Below are positions 1-5,544 of a DNA stretch of 6,170 nt, piece after piece. The position numbers and the translations under genes are program-made. This stretch comes from Pseudomonadota bacterium (GTDB lineage: Bacteria > Pseudomonadota > Gammaproteobacteria > Acidiferrobacterales > UBA6901). The DNA is taken from positions 1 through 6,170 of the forward strand of contig JAJXUF010000175.1 of the NCBI GenBank assembly GCA_021783175.1. Direction: 5' to 3'. The notes beneath the pieces were generated by a model, which had not been told where the DNA came from, made no database searches, and was given only the letters and a program-made list of their open reading frames with translations. Each line of letters begins with the position of its first letter. Within the stretch, counting starts at the first letter, position 1.

Positions 1-274
1 GGCCTTGGGCCACCAGGTGATTCTTGGCGGTATTGATACCGATCCGGTACAGCCAGGTGTAAAACGCACTATCCCCCCGGAATGACGGCAAAGCGCGGTA
101 CGCCTTGATGAACGCATCCTGGGTGACATCCTCTGCCTCACTGGCATTACGGACGAAACGCGAGATCAACCGCCCCAGGCGGCGCTGATACTTTGCCACC
201 AACAACTCGAACGCGTGCTTGTCTCCGCGCTGCGCCCGCTCTACCAGTTGCTGATCGACCTCCCTGTCACCCAT
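1..274 (-). CDS. rpoE: RNA polymerase sigma factor RpoE (sigma-E/AlgU type), N-terminal part, cut by left edge
   Basis: An ECF sigma factor that directs core RNA polymerase to envelope-stress promoters; in relatives it is held inactive by the membrane anti-sigma factor RseA/MucA. I translated the first 91 codons from the reverse strand. After MGDREVDQQLVERAQRGDKH comes conserved sigma region 2, with EDVTQDAFIKAYRAL (about residues 48-62) and SFRGDSAFYTWLYRI (about 64-79). These are close to the same stretch of E. coli RpoE and include the region 2.4 residues that read the -10 element. Region 4 lies outside the window. The ATG at 274 is the natural family start; the upstream SD is weak (GGGAAACGGA directly before ATG). 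It is divergent from nadB, as in many gammaproteobacteria. rseA/mucB-type genes would be expected downstream, beyond the left edge, but are not visible. The family assignment is near certain. Confidence 0.95.
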   Translation of the reverse strand, partial: MGDREVDQQLVERAQRGDKHAFELLVAKYQRRLGRLISRFVRNASEAEDVTQDAFIKAYRALPSFRGDSAFYTWLYRIGINTAKNHLVAQG

Positions 275-320
275 TCCGTTTCCCGGTTTATTAATCTGAA
301 CCGCCCATAAGCGGCCCGTC

Positions 321-350
321 AGTATAACCGGATGGATACACAAACGTCAG
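321..350 (-). promoter_or_regulatory. Candidate sigma-70 promoter for basal rpoE transcription
   Basis: On the minus strand CTGACG (350-345, four of six matches to TTGACA) is followed after 18 bases by TATACT (326-321, five of six matches to TATAAT). Transcription would start near 314, about 40 bases before the rpoE ATG. It lies downstream of the sigma-E-type site, so rpoE could have a housekeeping promoter as well as a self-activated one. Motif match only. Confidence 0.4.
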
Positions 351-367
351 CTTTGCCAGCCTCGGAA

Positions 368-394
368 ATTGACAGTAAGCGAAGAAATAAGTTC
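368..394 (-). promoter_or_regulatory. Sigma-E-type promoter of rpoE (probable autoregulation)
   Basis: Read on the minus strand, GAACTT (394-389) is followed after exactly 16 bases by TCAAT (372-368). This fits the known sigma-E/AlgU pattern: a GAACTT -35, a 16-17 base spacer, and a TCTGA or TCAAA-like -10. It points towards rpoE and would start transcription near position 362, leaving an untranslated leader of roughly 90 bases. rpoE genes of this family commonly drive their own transcription from such a site. The motif match is seen directly; its use is inferred. Confidence 0.65.
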
Positions 395-397
395 ACT
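369..397 (+). promoter_or_regulatory. Candidate nadB promoter, overlapping the rpoE sigma-E site
   Basis: A perfect TTGACA lies at 369-374, but the hexamer 17 bases on (TTCACT, 392-397) matches TATAAT at only three of six positions. An alternative nadB -10 is TATAGT at 425-430 (five of six matches), which lacks a good -35 at 16-19 bases upstream. Either could serve, so the nadB promoter is not fixed by sequence alone. Confidence 0.25.
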
Positions 398-463
398 CGT
401 TAATGATAGCCGACCCAAGTTTGATATAGTTGCCAAATGTAAAATCAGACCGGGCAAAGCAAC

Positions 464-2053
464 GTGTTGCGTTTCGATACTCTCATCATAGGTAGCGGGC
501 TGGCTGGCCTGTCCTTGGCGCTCAAGCTGGCTGACCGTCAAAAAGTCGCCGTGATTACCAAGAAATCGCTTCTGGACGGCGCGAGTGCCTGGGCTCAGGG
601 CGGAATCGCTGCGGTACTTTCCTCGGAAGATTCGCTGGAAGAACACATCCGCGACACTCTGATCGCCGGCGCCGGCCTGTGCGACCCCAAAACCACCCGC
701 TTTGTGGTCGAGCATGGCGCTCCGGCCATAGACTGGCTGATAGCTCAAGGCGTCCCTTTCACCCGCGATTCGGGCACGGACAGCGGCTACCATCTCACGC
801 GGGAGGGAGGGCACAGTCATCGCCGCATCATCCATGCTGCCGATGCCACCGGACAAGCCGTACAAGACACTATCGCAGCCCGGGCCCGTGTCCATCCCAA
901 TATCACATTGCTGGAACGGTATATAGCCATCGACCTCATCACCGGAAGCAAATTGGGGCAAGACGAAAATCGTGCCTACGGTGCCTACGCCCTGAACAGC
1001 CTCAGCGGCGAAGTTATTACCATTGAAGCCCAGAACACGGTTCTCGCCACCGGCGGTGCCGGCAAGGTCTATCTGTACACCACCAATCCGGACACCGCTA
1101 CCGGCGACGGGATCGCGATGGGCTGGCGCGCCGGCTGCCGCGTCTCCAACATGGAGTTCATCCAGTTCCATCCCACTTGCCTCTACCACCCCCACGCAAA
1201 ATCCTTCCTCATCAGCGAAGCGGTGCGCGGCGAAGGCGGCACATTAAAATTGCCCGACGGCACACGCTTCATGCCCTGGCACGACGAACGCGCCGAACTG
1301 GCGCCGCGTGATGTCGTGGCCCGCGCCATCGACTTTGAGATGAAGAAGCGCGGACTTGATTGCGTTTATCTGGATATTTCACATCAGCCCCTGGAATTCT
1401 TGCAAGAGCATTTCCCGACCATCTATACGCGCTGCCTCGCGCTCGGGATAGACATTTCCAAACAACCGATCCCGGTCGTTCCGGCAGTGCATTTCACCTG
1501 CGGCGGACTGGTGACCGATCTGCATGGGCGCACCGATGTTGACGGACTATATGCGATAGGCGAGACCGCATGCACCGGCTTGCACGGGGCCAATCGCCTG
1601 GCCAGCAATTCGCTGCTGGAGTGTCTGGTATTCGCCGAGTCCGCCTCACAAGACATTCTGGGCCAGTCACCGGTAAAAATCCCCACGCTGCCGCAATGGG
1701 ACGAAAGCCAGGTAACGGATGCGGACGAGACGGTGGTGATCTCGCATAACTGGGACGAGCTGCGCCGCTTCATGTGGGACTACGTCGGTATCGTGCGCAC
1801 CACCAAACGTTTGCAGCGAGCGCAACATCGCATCAAGCTGCTGCACGAGGAAATCAACGAGTATTACAGCAACTTCCATGTCAGCGCCGACCTGCTCGAA
1901 CTGCGCAACCTCGTTCTGACAGCCGATCTCATCGTGCAAAGTGCGCTGCTCCGCCACGAAAGCCGTGGTTTGCACTTCAGCAAGGATTATCCGCAAATGC
2001 TGCCTGAAGCCATACCAACCGTGCTGACACCGCGAACTTATGCCGCCGCCTGA
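464..2053 (+). CDS. nadB: L-aspartate oxidase NadB
   Basis: Cytoplasmic FAD enzyme that oxidises L-aspartate to iminoaspartate, which NadA condenses with dihydroxyacetone phosphate to quinolinate, the first steps of de novo NAD synthesis. It is 529 residues, close to E. coli NadB (about 540) and collinear with it. Visible landmarks are the Rossmann motif [10 protein letters not shown] (8-17), [10 protein letters not shown] (42-51), the substrate-site loop [12 protein letters not shown] (110-121, Glu114), ATGGAGKVY (195-203), FHPT with His236, the catalytic Arg282 in [10 protein letters not shown], His343 in AVHFTCGG, and the FAD loop [11 protein letters not shown] (373-383). Residue 42 is Ala where SdhA/FrdA carry the His that binds FAD covalently. 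This separates it from those paralogues and implies non-covalent FAD. The start is GTG at 464: an in-frame stop (TAA, 440-442) rules out anything further upstream, and TTG at 467 is the only close alternative. The SD is poor. Its last 16 bases overlap the 3' end of the convergent ygfX-like gene. Confidence 0.97.
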   Translation: MLRFDTLIIGSGLAGLSLALKLADRQKVAVITKKSLLDGASAWAQGGIAAVLSSEDSLEEHIRDTLIAGAGLCDPKTTRFVVEHGAPAIDWLIAQGVPFTRDSGTDSGYHLTREGGHSHRRIIHAADATGQAVQDTIAARARVHPNITLLERYIAIDLITGSKLGQDENRAYGAYALNSLSGEVITIEAQNTVLATGGAGKVYLYTTNPDTATGDGIAMGWRAGCRVSNMEFIQFHPTCLYHPHAKSFLISEAVRGEGGTLKLPDGTRFMPWHDERAELAPRDVVARAIDFEMKKRGLDCVYLDISHQPLEFLQEHFPTIYTRCLALGIDISKQPIPVVPAVHFTCGGLVTDLHGRTDVDGLYAIGETACTGLHGANRLASNSLLECLVFAESASQDILGQSPVKIPTLPQWDESQVTDADETVVISHNWDELRRFMWDYVGIVRTTKRLQRAQHRIKLLHEEINEYYSNFHVSADLLELRNLVLTADLIVQSALLRHESRGLHFSKDYPQMLPEAIPTVLTPRTYAAA

Positions 2054-2487
2054 TTGGCCGCGTCCCCCCATCTCAGGATAACGCGCAAACGACGGAAGCT
2101 CTCCGCTCCGATCGCGTCCGGCATGATTACCACACTGCGCCCTCCACGCTGCTCATTCCTTGCAACATTCAGGATGACAATATAGGGAGTCACCAGGGAA
2201 TCGCCGGATAGCCTGCACATCAAGTGGCTGCCGTTGCGCAACACGAGGACGATCTCATCGCCCTCCTCCAATCGCAAGGCGACACAGGACATTCCCATAC
2301 GCAAGCCTGCATGTAGCAGCAGGCAATAGCCGCCCCAACACAACACGATCAATGACAGGACAAGCAACGGCAGCACGGGGAACGGCAGCGCCCCTATCGA
2401 AACAAGCGCCAACAGACACAGAATGAATAAAAACAAGGACAGGGCACGGGAAGGGCGCAACTTGAAATGCCGCTGCATTCCGGTCAT
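2038..2487 (-). CDS. ygfX: YgfX-family small inner-membrane protein
   Basis: 149 residues. Two adjacent hydrophobic helices (about 15-33 and 37-58) are followed by a soluble C-terminal domain with the YgfX-like pattern: an LRNGS strand (83-87), [14 protein letters not shown] (95-108), VVIMPDAI (119-126) and [10 protein letters not shown] (131-140). The closing RRLRxxLxx signature and the two-helix plan are those of E. coli YgfX (CptA), described as an inhibitor of MreB/FtsZ polymerisation and usually encoded with sdhE (ygfY). No sdhE is in this window. In gammaproteobacteria sdhE/ygfX often sit near nadB, which supports the call. The gene is last in the minus-strand run, starting 13 bases after the kinase stop, so it is probably co-transcribed. 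ATG at 2487 has AGGA only two bases away; ATG at 2478 (third codon later) has the same AGGA ten bases away, so the start is uncertain by three residues. It is a divergent member and its function here is inferred. Confidence 0.75.
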   Translation of the reverse strand: MTGMQRHFKLRPSRALSLFLFILCLLALVSIGALPFPVLPLLVLSLIVLCWGGYCLLLHAGLRMGMSCVALRLEEGDEIVLVLRNGSHLMCRLSGDSLVTPYIVILNVARNEQRGGRSVVIMPDAIGAESFRRLRVILRWGDAANQAAA

Positions 2488-2500
2488 TTCCTGGAGTCTG

Positions 2501-3718
2501 CTAAAACAGCAGTGCGGAGATCAGCCCGATCAGGATCAGGGCAACAATAGCCATCAACAAAACTCCCCCTCCTCTCGAAGCCCGCGCTTCTCCCGCCGGA
2601 TGTATCGCATTGATCGGCGCACGCTTGGCAGACACTGTCGCTTGCGGCGCGGCCCGGTTGATCTCTTCGATGCTGGGGCGGGCCATCTTGAAGGTCTTGG
2701 ACAACTCGTCCACATCTTCCTGACTGGCCGTCATCGCGGCCAGACGCATGGTTGCGGCAGCCGAGTCAAACGAAGGCGACAGCCTCATCGTTACGCCAGG
2801 ATCAGATTCTTCCCCAGCGTCCACTCCCGCCGCCGCAGCATCTGTTGCGGATGCTGCCTTGGTCGGCTTGGGTACATCCGCAGAAAACAGGCTACCCGGC
2901 ATGGTGCCCCTGCAGGCCCGCAGATCGTTCGCCAAATCCCTGGCGTTCTGGTAGCGGTTGTCCACGTCTTTTGCCAGCGCCTTGGCCGCAATGAAATTGA
3001 GCATCTCCGGCACGGCCGGATTCAGGGCTTTCGGAGGCTGCGGAATCGCATTCAAGGTCTGATACATGATCGCGTTCACGTTCTCGCCCGTAAACGCGGG
3101 CTGTCCTGTCAACATCTCATACAGCATGACGCCCAAGGAAAAAATATCGGAGCGCTGATCGGTCAGTTTTCCCATGACCTGCTCGGGAGACATGTATTTC
3201 GGCGAACCCAAAACCATGCCGGTTTGGGTGCGAACACCGGCAGAAGCCATGCGCGCAATCCCGAAGTCGGTGATCTTGACTTGACAGTCCCGGCCCACCA
3301 TGATGTTTGACGGTTTGATATCGCGATGAATGATACCGTGTTCATGCGCATAAGCCAGCCCCATGGCCACTTGCGTGACGATATCGAGCACCTGGTCGAC
3401 CGGCAGCAACTTGTCGTCATTGAGGATGTCGCGCAACTCCCGTCCTTGCAGGAATTCCATCGCGATATAGGCGATATCACCGCTACGTCCCACATCGTAT
3501 ATGGTAACGATATTGGGATGGCTGAGGCGGCCGGCCGCCTTGGCCTCCTGATAGAATCGCGCTTCATATTCGTCGCGCTCCTCCTGCGCAAGACTCAGGG
3601 TGATGGTCTTGATTGCAACGACGCGGTCGATCAGCGGGTCGGTTGCCTTGTAAACGACACCCATCGCCCCCTGACCGAGCTCACCGACAATCTCGTAACG
3701 CCCCAAATGAGTGATCAT
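2501..3718 (-). CDS. Hanks-type serine/threonine protein kinase, C-terminal membrane anchor
   Basis: 405 residues. The kinase domain fills about 8-268: glycine loop GQGAMG (15-20), ATP lysine Lys37 in VAIK, alpha-C Glu58, catalytic loop HRDIKPSN (131-138, Asp133), DFG (151-153), activation loop with Thr164 and Thr166, SPE in place of APE (177-179), DIFSLGVMLYE (191-201) and the subdomain XI Arg256. All catalytic residues are present, so it should be active. Residues about 270-383 are a low-complexity Ala/Ser/Pro/Thr linker. A single hydrophobic helix (about 385-403) ends two residues before the C-terminus, making this a tail-anchored protein with the kinase in the cytoplasm. There is no PASTA, PEGA or other periplasmic sensor. 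It starts 18 bases after the lipoprotein stop and ends 13 bases before ygfX, consistent with an operon. Substrates cannot be read from sequence. The start at 3718 gives the usual short lead (MITHLGRYEI) before the glycine loop. Confidence 0.93.
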   Translation of the reverse strand: MITHLGRYEIVGELGQGAMGVVYKATDPLIDRVVAIKTITLSLAQEERDEYEARFYQEAKAAGRLSHPNIVTIYDVGRSGDIAYIAMEFLQGRELRDILNDDKLLPVDQVLDIVTQVAMGLAYAHEHGIIHRDIKPSNIMVGRDCQVKITDFGIARMASAGVRTQTGMVLGSPKYMSPEQVMGKLTDQRSDIFSLGVMLYEMLTGQPAFTGENVNAIMYQTLNAIPQPPKALNPAVPEMLNFIAAKALAKDVDNRYQNARDLANDLRACRGTMPGSLFSADVPKPTKAASATDAAAAGVDAGEESDPGVTMRLSPSFDSAAATMRLAAMTASQEDVDELSKTFKMARPSIEEINRAAPQATVSAKRAPINAIHPAGEARASRGGGVLLMAIVALILIGLISALLF

Positions 3719-3736
3719 AGTTCCCGTGCGGATAGT

Positions 3737-4135
3737 TTATTTTTTGAATTTTGCTTTGGCGCTGCGAAACACAGGCCCCCAAACGGGATGACCCGCCTCA
3801 GCCGGAGTCAATTCGAAATTTGGATTCAAAAGCAGCGCCTTCCGGAATGCCTCATAGCACATCTTCTCCCTCCCCGAGACGCAGTGTATGAAAGCAATAT
3901 ATTTATATGCACTCACTTTATCATCTCGGTCCGCCAGCTTCGTTTGCAGTACATTGTTCAACGCTTCAATCGAGGCAATGTAATTCCCATCTTCGTAGTT
4001 CTCAACGCCCTTGCTCAGTTTATGACTGGCAGTCCTGTTGTACCACCAGCACTCGTCACAAGAGTTCAGCGCCTGGCAGCCACTGAGGAGCCCAATAACA
4101 ACCACTCCCAGCAGCGCATTGCGGCAACCTGCCAT
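3737..4135 (-). CDS. Small cysteine-containing lipoprotein, TPR-like (possibly TssQ-like)
   Basis: 132 residues from ATG at 4135. The N-terminus is a lipoprotein signal: Arg5, a hydrophobic core (ALLGVVVIGLL) and the lipobox LSGC with the lipidated Cys20. Gln at +2 predicts outer-membrane sorting. The mature part has four more cysteines: Cys26 and Cys29 as CDEC followed by two Trp, and Cys85 and Cys93. The helical middle (GVENYEDGNYIASIEALNNV, then AYKYIAFIHCVSG and EAFRKALLLNPNFEL) resembles one to two degenerate tetratricopeptide repeats. It closes with AGHPVWGPVF and a Lys-rich tail. Small lipoproteins with this plan are sometimes annotated TssQ (type VI secretion-associated); that is from memory, and no secretion gene is visible here. 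A GTG at 4156 would add seven residues but has no SD, whereas the ATG has GGGAG seven bases upstream. It lies 35 bases after the cyclase stop and 18 bases before the kinase. Gene reality is well supported; function is unknown. Confidence 0.85.
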   Translation of the reverse strand: MAGCRNALLGVVVIGLLSGCQALNSCDECWWYNRTASHKLSKGVENYEDGNYIASIEALNNVLQTKLADRDDKVSAYKYIAFIHCVSGREKMCYEAFRKALLLNPNFELTPAEAGHPVWGPVFRSAKAKFKK

Positions 4136-4142
4136 CCAAATA

Positions 4143-4147
4143 CTCCC
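4143..4147 (-). promoter_or_regulatory. Ribosome binding site that fixes the lipoprotein start
   Basis: GGGAG on the minus strand lies seven bases before the ATG at 4135 and inside the alternative reading from GTG at 4156. It is the best SD near this gene and favours the shorter, conventional lipoprotein signal peptide. Confidence 0.6.
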
Positions 4148-4170
4148 GTTCTTCACAAACGCAAAAATCG

Positions 4171-5445
4171 CTAATTGGCGAATCTATGCCTGATTTTTAT
4201 CTTCTCTCCCGACTTCACCGTAATAATACGGGTGATTGTCGGAAAGGTTGTATTTCGAATCTTGATTTCGTGCTGGCCTTCAACGACCTGCAATTCCATC
4301 AGGGGCGGGCTGACTCCTTGCATTCTACCATCCAGATAAATCTCGCCCCAAGGCAGTACCCCCAGACTCACCACGGCAGGTGCGCCGGTCGTCTCAGCCA
4401 GGGTCCTTATGCGCGGATCCTTCTTCACATCCTTGGTTTTTTGTAGTTCGGCTTCAGCATTTTTCCGTGCCTTTCGGGTTGCCTTCCTGGCGTCAGCGTC
4501 CTTGGCAGCCTCTTTGATGGTCTTGGGAGTTTCTTTGGCTTCCTTGACGACCTCCTTTTCAACTTTGGTCTGTCCAGTCTCGACAACCGAAGATGCCGGT
4601 AATTTATCTGCTTTAACCGGCTCTAAAGAAGCTATTTGCGCAGGTTTTGGTTCCGGATGGCTCGCCAGTTTAACCGTCAGTGCAAACATCAAAAATACGG
4701 CAACCAAGGCCGCACCGATGAGCGCAGCACGCTGCTTGGCTGATGCATCTCGGAATGACTCGACCGCGAAACGTTCCCACCGAGCCATCTTGCCTGCAAA
4801 AATATCCCAGTAACTCTCCAGCCTGAACAGCGCCGCCTCAATGCCCTTTGCACCCGCGTGTCTGGATTGCTTCGCGAGCGTCCGCTGCGTAGAGGTGAAG
4901 TCGCCCGGATAGCCAATCGCATACACCTCATGCTCGCGTACGTGCTTGTCGGTTCGCGATCCCTGGTAATGGAACATGCCGGCATATTCCTGCGACAAGC
5001 GGGAAACCGCATCGTAATACGAGCGCGACACCAGAATCTGCCCCGGATCCGCAAAACCCATCACGCGTTGCGCGACGTTGATTCCGTCACCCACGATATT
5101 CGGCTGACCGTTGATATCCTTGACCAAACGCACCGGCCCGAGATTGACGCCAATACGCACCAGCAACGGCGGCTCCATGCGCACGCCTTCATTCAGCAGA
5201 CTGCTGCGCATACTCAGTGCGGCATGCAACGCGTCGCTGATGTCGCCCAGAAAACTGATCGCCGCACCATCTCCGGTGTCCAGAATAATGCGGTCGTTGA
5301 CGGGCACATCGCGAATGGCGATGGACAGAAAGGCGTTGAAGCGCTCTTTCAGCGATATCTGACCCGAGACGGATTTTTTTGAATATTCAGCGATATCCAA
5401 AAATAATACGCTGCAGATGATGGTCTTGTTGCCCCGCTCTTCCAT
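4171..5445 (-). CDS. Class III adenylate/guanylate cyclase-like protein with transmembrane helix and periplasmic PEGA-type domain
   Basis: 424 residues in four parts. (a) A cyclase homology domain, about 9-178: VLFLDIAEYS with metal Asp17, LDTGDGAAISF with Asp59, IGVNLGPV (98-105) and GDGINVAQRVMGFADPGQI (119-137), with Asn123 and Arg127 at the transition-state positions. (b) A helical segment, about 198-238, leading to one transmembrane helix (about 240-258). (c) A charged Lys/Glu/Ala linker (about 260-350). (d) A C-terminal beta domain (about 356-422) with the PEGA signature: WGEIYLDGRMQGVSPP, then VVEGQHEIKIRN. The expected topology is cyclase in the cytoplasm and PEGA domain in the periplasm. 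The base-recognition positions, normally Lys and Asp in adenylate cyclases, appear to be Leu55 and Asn116, so the substrate is unclear and the domain may be regulatory. The ATG at 5445 is preceded by AGGA at four bases. First gene of the minus-strand run; the lipoprotein and kinase follow at once. Domain calls are firm; the biological role is inferred. Confidence 0.9.
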   Translation of the reverse strand: MEERGNKTIICSVLFLDIAEYSKKSVSGQISLKERFNAFLSIAIRDVPVNDRIILDTGDGAAISFLGDISDALHAALSMRSSLLNEGVRMEPPLLVRIGVNLGPVRLVKDINGQPNIVGDGINVAQRVMGFADPGQILVSRSYYDAVSRLSQEYAGMFHYQGSRTDKHVREHEVYAIGYPGDFTSTQRTLAKQSRHAGAKGIEAALFRLESYWDIFAGKMARWERFAVESFRDASAKQRAALIGAALVAVFLMFALTVKLASHPEPKPAQIASLEPVKADKLPASSVVETGQTKVEKEVVKEAKETPKTIKEAAKDADARKATRKARKNAEAELQKTKDVKKDPRIRTLAETTGAPAVVSLGVLPWGEIYLDGRMQGVSPPLMELQVVEGQHEIKIRNTTFPTITRIITVKSGEKIKIRHRFAN

Positions 5446-5486
5446 GTCTTCCTGCTCGCCAGTTCGCGTCTAGGTTACCGTTATCA

Positions 5487-5505
5487 CTTAAGAATGCCGC
5501 TTAAG
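5487..5505. repeat. Inverted repeat CTTAAG-N7-CTTAAG upstream of the cyclase gene
   Basis: Two copies of the self-complementary hexamer CTTAAG (5487-5492 and 5500-5505) are separated by seven bases, 42 bases before the cyclase ATG. The arms could form a weak hairpin or a dimeric regulator site. They have no T-tract and low GC, so they do not look like a terminator. No convincing sigma-70 or sigma-E promoter was found in the 5446-5544 gap; a lone TAAAAT on the minus strand lacks a good -35. Confidence 0.35.
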
Positions 5506-5544
5506 CCCGCGGATTTTAACGAGTGTATGCCAATCTCGCCAGTT

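Noticed and set aside
301..314. Small hairpin CCGC-N6-GCGG in the rpoE leader
   Set aside because: A four-base stem is too weak and common to call a regulatory structure or terminator.
347..1195. Long minus-strand open frame antisense to the 5' half of nadB
   Set aside because: nadB is unambiguous here. The antisense product has no family features, and its 3' end would also cover the rpoE/nadB promoter region.
2054..2130. Possible terminator downstream of nadB
   Set aside because: No stem longer than four or five bases and no T-tract on either strand; the region is coding for ygfX.
2423..3310. Long plus-strand open frame antisense to the kinase gene
   Set aside because: The product is rich in Arg, His, Gly and Gln with no recognisable domain, while the opposite strand encodes a textbook kinase. 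It is a codon-bias shadow.
3326..4174. Long plus-strand open frame across the kinase N-terminus and the lipoprotein
   Set aside because: It spans two clear minus-strand genes and their gap, has no domain signature and no SD. Its length comes from the composition of the real genes.
4858..5382. Plus-strand open frame antisense to the cyclase domain
   Set aside because: The minus strand carries the cyclase motifs in order; the antisense product has no recognisable features.
5446..5544. Sigma-54-type promoter upstream of the cyclase gene
   Set aside because: A TTGGCA-like box is present on the minus strand but the GC of the -12 element is missing at the required spacing.
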